Under the pieces are notes generated by a model. That model made no database searches. It saw nothing but the letters and a program-made list of their open reading frames with translations, and was not told the origin of the DNA. A DNA stretch of 64,000 nucleotides from the NCBI RefSeq assembly GCF_002218065.1, contig NZ_BDUB01000001.1, positions 3,257,270 to 3,321,269 on the forward strand, given 5' to 3'. This document shows positions 60,156-64,000 of this stretch, piece by piece (position 1 is the stretch's first letter; each line of letters starts with the position of its first letter). Made by a program: the position numbers and the translations under genes. This stretch comes from Nodularia sp. NIES-3585. GTDB lineage: Bacteria; Cyanobacteriota; Cyanobacteriia; Cyanobacteriales; Nostocaceae.

Positions 60156-62216
60156 GTGGATAAGGGTACGCTAGTTGAATTTAGGGTTCAAGGCGATCGC
60201 CGTCTAGGTGTAGTAGACCGCCCGGACGGCAAAACCCGTTGGTTTGTGGTAGATGAACGTGGTCAATCTCACAGCCTCGCGCCTAGACAAGTTAGTTATA
60301 CAGTTAACGGACAAACCTATAAGCCCTCTGATATTGGCAGCTTTCAAGGGCAGGTTCAACCTTACATAGATCCCTCTAGTCTGGAAGTAGCGTGGGAATT
60401 ACTGGTTGAGGATGGAGAAACAGTTACACCAGCCCAAATGGCGAATCTGTTGTTTTCCGAATCAGAAGCGGCTGCTTGTTATGCCGCTCATTGCTTGTTA
60501 TCAGAAGACAAACTGTATTTCAAGCAAAAAGGAGAAGCTTATGAACCAAGAACGGCGGCGCAGGTAGCAGAACTCAAACACCAGACAGAAGTTAAGGCAC
60601 TCAAAGCCAAGGGACAAGAAGAATTTTTATCTCGCGTAGAGCAAGCCCTTCAAGGTGAAGTAGTGGAATGGCAACGCCACGACCGCCAGCGATTAGAAGC
60701 ACTGGAAAAATATGCCGCATTACTGGCTGATGTTGTGCGAATGGGAGTAAATTATGATACTCTGGCTCGTGCCTATCCGCCGCCAGCCCCAGTGTTAGAA
60801 ACAATGAATATGCTGGGTCGTCCGGCAACTCCTCCAGGAGCTTTTCAGTTATTAATAGAGTTAGGTTGGTGGGATGCCCATGAAAACTTGTTTGTGCGTC
60901 GTTCGTCAATTCCGGTTCAGTTTCCTAGCAAGGTATTAGAAGTGGCGCAACAGCGTTTGGATTTCCCCCCAACTGACTTAGATGCAAATCGCCTAGATTT
61001 GTCTCATTTAAAGGTCTATACAATTGATGATGAAAGCACTACTGAGATAGACGATGGTCTAAGTTGGGAATTACTTCCAGATGGGCGAGAACGGTTATGG
61101 GTGCATATTGCCGATCCTACCCGGTGGTTAGTCCCAGACGATGAATTAGACTTAGAAGCCAGAAAACGGGGCAGTACAGTATATTTACCGACGGGGATGG
61201 TTCCCATGTTCCCGGAATTATTGGCAACTGGCCCCATGAGCTTGGTACAGGGAAGGATTTCTTGCGCCTTGAGTTTTGGGGTGGTTTTAGATGAAACTGG
61301 GTGTGTAGAAGATTACAGCATTCATCCTAGTTTTATCAAGCCTACTTATCGCCTCACCTACGAAGATGTGGATGAGATGTTGGAGTTAGGTGTAGAAGCA
61401 GAACCAGAAATTGAGGCGATCGCTAACTGGGCAAAACAGCGCAAATCTTGGCGGTATAATCAAGGAGCTATCAGTATCAATATGCCGGAGGCGACGATCA
61501 AAGTCAAAAATGACCAGATCGACATTGATATTTTAGATGATTCCTCATCACGGCAATTGGTAGCGGAAATGATGATTATGGCGGGTGAAGTAGCAGCCCG
61601 TTACGGTCAAGCTCACAATATACCTCTGCCCTTTCGTGGTCAACCCCAACCAGAATTACCTCCAGACGAAGAATTGCTGTTACTCCCAGCCGGATTTGTT
61701 CGCTCCTGCGCCATGCGTCGTTGTATGCCCAAGAGTGAAATGAGCATCACGCCTTTACGCCATGCTGGTTTAGGTTTAAATACGTATACTCAAGCAACTT
61801 CCCCCATTCGTCGTTACAGTGACTTACTGACTCACTTTCAGTTAAAAGCCCACTTACGGGGTGAAAGTTTGCCCTTTACAGCCGACCAACTCCGAGAAGT
61901 GATGATGACAGTCACCTCTACCACCCAAGAAGTGACAATGGTAGAACGGCAAACTAATAGATATTGGGCTTTAGAATATTTGCGCCGTCATCCCGACCAA
62001 GTTTGGGACGTGACAGTTTTAATGTGGTTACGAGAAGACAGCAACTTAGCACTAATTCTGTTAGAAGATTTGGGCTTACAGTTGCCGATGTTCTTTAAAC
62101 GTTCTGTAGGATTAGGAGAACAGGTATTAGTCAAAGTTAGTCACGCTGACCCGCAAAAAGATATGATTCAGTTTCAGGAAATCATTTATCAAGAAAGCCA
62201 TCAAGCAACAAATTAG
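60156..62216 (+). CDS. rnb: RNase II/R family 3'-5' exoribonuclease
   Basis: A 686-residue protein of the RNB family, degrading RNA from the 3' end. The RNB catalytic core is at about 285-600: TIDDESTTEIDDGLSWELL holds the Mg2+-binding aspartates, then WVHIADPTRWLVPDD and GLNTYTQATSPIRRYSDLL. The N-terminal 75 residues include a small beta-barrel. It is shorter than E. coli RNase R, with a short C-terminal S1-like region, and is the type common in cyanobacteria. The start is GTG at 60156. Confidence 0.92.
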   Translation: MDKGTLVEFRVQGDRRLGVVDRPDGKTRWFVVDERGQSHSLAPRQVSYTVNGQTYKPSDIGSFQGQVQPYIDPSSLEVAWELLVEDGETVTPAQMANLLFSESEAAACYAAHCLLSEDKLYFKQKGEAYEPRTAAQVAELKHQTEVKALKAKGQEEFLSRVEQALQGEVVEWQRHDRQRLEALEKYAALLADVVRMGVNYDTLARAYPPPAPVLETMNMLGRPATPPGAFQLLIELGWWDAHENLFVRRSSIPVQFPSKVLEVAQQRLDFPPTDLDANRLDLSHLKVYTIDDESTTEIDDGLSWELLPDGRERLWVHIADPTRWLVPDDELDLEARKRGSTVYLPTGMVPMFPELLATGPMSLVQGRISCALSFGVVLDETGCVEDYSIHPSFIKPTYRLTYEDVDEMLELGVEAEPEIEAIANWAKQRKSWRYNQGAISINMPEATIKVKNDQIDIDILDDSSSRQLVAEMMIMAGEVAARYGQAHNIPLPFRGQPQPELPPDEELLLLPAGFVRSCAMRRCMPKSEMSITPLRHAGLGLNTYTQATSPIRRYSDLLTHFQLKAHLRGESLPFTADQLREVMMTVTSTTQEVTMVERQTNRYWALEYLRRHPDQVWDVTVLMWLREDSNLALILLEDLGLQLPMFFKRSVGLGEQVLVKVSHADPQKDMIQFQEIIYQESHQATN

Positions 62217-62348
62217 CTGTTGGGAATAATGGGGAGATTGATACTTCGTTAATAACTAAAGCATCAGAGTTAGTTTTACAGATAACAGGCTAATAAGGCT
62301 GGTTATTTGTAACATAATCTAAAATTCTTTAGCATGAGGAATTGTCAG

Positions 62349-62573
62349 ATGAACGCTCATAAAATCGAAGTTATTTTAACTGAAGATGGAACTTTGACAT
62401 TGCAAGGTTTACCCTTTCATGCTGGCGAAGCTGTGGAAGTGATAATTTTGTCAGCTAAAATGCTACAAAATCAAGCAGATAAAAATCTTTATCCTTTGCA
62501 TGACACACAGCCATATCAGTATGATGACCCCACAGAACCTGTTGCTTTAGAAGATTGGGAAGTTTTGCAATGA
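62349..62573 (+). CDS. putative antitoxin of a PIN toxin pair
   Basis: A 74-residue protein (MNAHKIEVILTEDGTLTLQG) with a beta-rich N-terminal half and an acidic C-terminal tail (YDDPTEPVALEDWEVLQ). GAGGA lies 8 bp before ATG 62349, which settles the start. Its stop overlaps the PIN gene start by 4 bp (ATGA), a coupled toxin-antitoxin arrangement. The sequence is of a type common with cyanobacterial PIN toxins. Confidence 0.78.
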   Translation: MNAHKIEVILTEDGTLTLQGLPFHAGEAVEVIILSAKMLQNQADKNLYPLHDTQPYQYDDPTEPVALEDWEVLQ

Positions 62574-62959
62574 TTGTACTTGACACTCACATCTGGGTTT
62601 GGTGGGTACAAAACGATTTACGACTGACCGCAAAACATAGACAATGGTTACAAGATTATGAGAAATCCGGACTAGGAATCAGCATTCTTTCTTGTTGGGA
62701 AGTAGCAAAATTAGTTGAAAAAAATAGACTAATTCTGCCCTTATCTATTAATGAATGGTTAGAAGTTGCTTTGGCTTATCCTGGAGTACAGCTATTAGAT
62801 TTGACTCTACCAATAGTTGTTGATTCCACTCAATTAAAAGGTTTTCATAGTGACCCATTTGACCAACTTATCGTAGCAACAGCCAGGTTTTATGATTGTC
62901 ATTTATTAACTGTTGATGCAAAGATTCTTAATTATCCTGATGTCAAGACACTCAAATAA
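62570..62959 (+). CDS. vapC: PIN domain toxin (VapC-like)
   Basis: A 129-residue type II toxin of the PIN family. The acidic active-site residues appear in VLDTHIWVWWV near 3-13, SCWEVAKL near 43-50 and HSDPFDQLIVATAR near 92-105, with LLTVDAKIL at the end. Expected to cleave RNA when free of its antitoxin. Starts at ATG 62570. Confidence 0.88.
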   Translation: MIVLDTHIWVWWVQNDLRLTAKHRQWLQDYEKSGLGISILSCWEVAKLVEKNRLILPLSINEWLEVALAYPGVQLLDLTLPIVVDSTQLKGFHSDPFDQLIVATARFYDCHLLTVDAKILNYPDVKTLK

Positions 62960-63070
62960 GTAATAATTGCGCTTTTAAAGTGTCAACAATCAAAATAATT
63001 ATTCCTCACCTCACCGTTAAGGCAAAATATAGGCTCTAATGATATTGACAAGCTTCTGGACAACAAAAAA

Positions 63071-63100
63071 TGTAGAGACGTTGCATACAACGTCTCTACA
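63071..63100. repeat. 30-bp hairpin repeat, copy 3
   Basis: TGTAGAGACGTTG, loop CATA, CAACGTCTCTACA: a 13-bp perfect stem identical to copy 1 apart from the loop reading in reverse (TATG against CATA). It lies between convergent genes. Confidence 0.85.
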
Positions 63101-63108
63101 AAGATTAA

Positions 63109-64000
63109 CTAACTAGCGATCGCCTCAGTTTTTTCTTCAACTTTTTTAGCTGGTACGGGTACATAAGGTTCTTCTTTCCCTTGTGCCAAATACGCAACTA
63201 CCTGACTTTCAATTTGCTCGCGGACAATTTGGCGATACTCTAGAAAATGCTCGTTGTGAGCGCAGACAGAGATATAATGCTCTATAACTCCTGGGTTACG
63301 CTTGAGAATGCTAAACAAGTGATGCCAGAATTTCCAACGAGTTTCTCGTACAATACCTTGTCGCCAAATTACAATCAGTAACGCCTTCACAACTATCCAT
63401 TCCGGCATTTTGGAAGGTGCTTTCCATTTTGGCAAACCCATCATTAAGAAACAGCGATAAGTACGATCCAAATAGTTGACTGGATCATATAAAGTGCAGA
63501 ACGCTTCAATATATTCTCTGCCAATATCTTCTAAAGGACGGGTAGGAAGGAAATTCATCAACGTGGTTTGGTTGATGTTACCATCTTGATTTTCCCGCAG
63601 TCTGCCTTCTCTTTTCAGACGATGCCACAATGCTGTATTGGGTAAAGCTTGCAACATCGCGAAGGTAGTAGAGGGAATTCCCGCTTCTTCTGCAAATTTG
63701 ACAATGCGATCGCCTGCGCCTGCTTTTTCGCCATCAAACCCGATAATAAACCCAGCCATTGGCCGCAATCCAGCCTTAATAATGGTTTGCACTGCGTCGG
63801 CTAGAGAACTGCGAGTATTTTGAAACTTCTTCGTTAATTGCAGACTATCTTCATCTGGTGTTTCAATACCCAAGAACACCGCAGAGAAGCCAGACTCAAC
63901 CATCAATTCCAGCATTTCTGGATCTTGTGCTAAATCTACGGAAGCTTCGGTATCAAAGCGGAAAGGATACTGATGTTCTTCCATCCAGACTTTCAACTCT
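63109..64000 (-). CDS. B12-binding radical SAM protein, C-terminal part (runs off the window)
   Basis: At least 297 C-terminal residues of a radical SAM enzyme; the gene continues beyond base 64000, so the CxxxCxxC cluster motif is not seen. FRFDTEASVDLAQDPEMLEL and FSAVFLGIETPDEDSLQLTK are core strands of radical SAM barrels with B12-binding domains, and the rest (PTRPLEDIGREYIEAFCTLY, DRTYRCF) matches the DUF4070 region. Such proteins include methyltransferases for hopanoids and other lipids, but also many unassigned ones. The tail is Lys/Glu/Ala-rich. Confidence 0.85.
   Translation of the reverse strand, partial: ELKVWMEEHQYPFRFDTEASVDLAQDPEMLELMVESGFSAVFLGIETPDEDSLQLTKKFQNTRSSLADAVQTIIKAGLRPMAGFIIGFDGEKAGAGDRIVKFAEEAGIPSTTFAMLQALPNTALWHRLKREGRLRENQDGNINQTTLMNFLPTRPLEDIGREYIEAFCTLYDPVNYLDRTYRCFLMMGLPKWKAPSKMPEWIVVKALLIVIWRQGIVRETRWKFWHHLFSILKRNPGVIEHYISVCAHNEHFLEYRQIVREQIESQVVAYLAQGKEEPYVPVPAKKVEEKTEAIAS

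Overview
The window is chromosomal DNA of a filamentous, probably heterocyst-forming cyanobacterium (Nostoc/Anabaena-like). Three things point there: very frequent HIP1 octamers (GCGATCGC), the small photosystem II genes psbK and psbM with a PAM68 assembly factor, and a cyanophycin locus with the short synthetase CphA2, a form reported from N2-fixing cyanobacteria. Intergenic gaps hold the small dispersed palindromes and A/T-rich or (GGGGAGT)n repeats typical of Nostocales. I saw no tRNA, rRNA, CRISPR array or complete insertion sequence.

Layout. 0.1-10.3 kb is a minus-strand block: alpha/beta hydrolase, SDR, J-domain/pentapeptide protein, zinc-ribbon membrane protein, DUF4336 protein, ABC1 kinase and M1 aminopeptidase. 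10.8-23.4 kb is mixed: GNAT, ComF, cobS, tgt, psbK, a 2Fe-2S protein, psbM, a universal stress protein, pentapeptide proteins, an M3 peptidase, a dienelactone hydrolase and an alcohol dehydrogenase. 23.6-24.6 kb is a small accessory patch with a PIN toxin-antitoxin pair and an IS200/IS605-type transposase remnant. 24.7-40.3 kb holds carbon, aromatic and nitrogen-storage genes: a GH13 enzyme, two DAHP synthases of different subclasses, tyrA, cphA2 and cyanophycinase, and rpsO-pam68. 40.4-50.9 kb has an MgtA-type P-type ATPase behind a long, unusual leader, a NADAR protein, a phytochrome/cyanobacteriochrome histidine kinase, a solo TIR/deoxyribosyltransferase-like protein, a NIL-ferredoxin and TxlA. 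51-64 kb has hisD, a giant CheB-CheR-PAS-kinase-receiver gene broken by a one-base frameshift, moeA, ribosomal genes rpmG-rpsR, an RNase II/R protein, a second PIN toxin-antitoxin pair and the C-terminal part of a radical SAM protein.

Points most worth following: (1) the mgtA leader, with a near-consensus promoter about 840 nt upstream, two coupled small ORFs whose second peptide carries an acidic-proline run (EEDPDPD) like the Mg2+-sensing enterobacterial MgtL peptide, and two hairpins; (2) the photoreceptor kinase, which joins a Cph2-type GAF-PHY module to a second GAF with the two cysteines spaced as in dual-Cys (DXCF-type) cyanobacteriochromes; (3) the poly-C frameshift in the CheB-CheR hybrid kinase; (4) a MITE family with 13-bp inverted ends, one copy carrying a nested repeat and another supplying the stop codon of a gene; (5) an in-frame heptanucleotide repeat insertion inside moeA.
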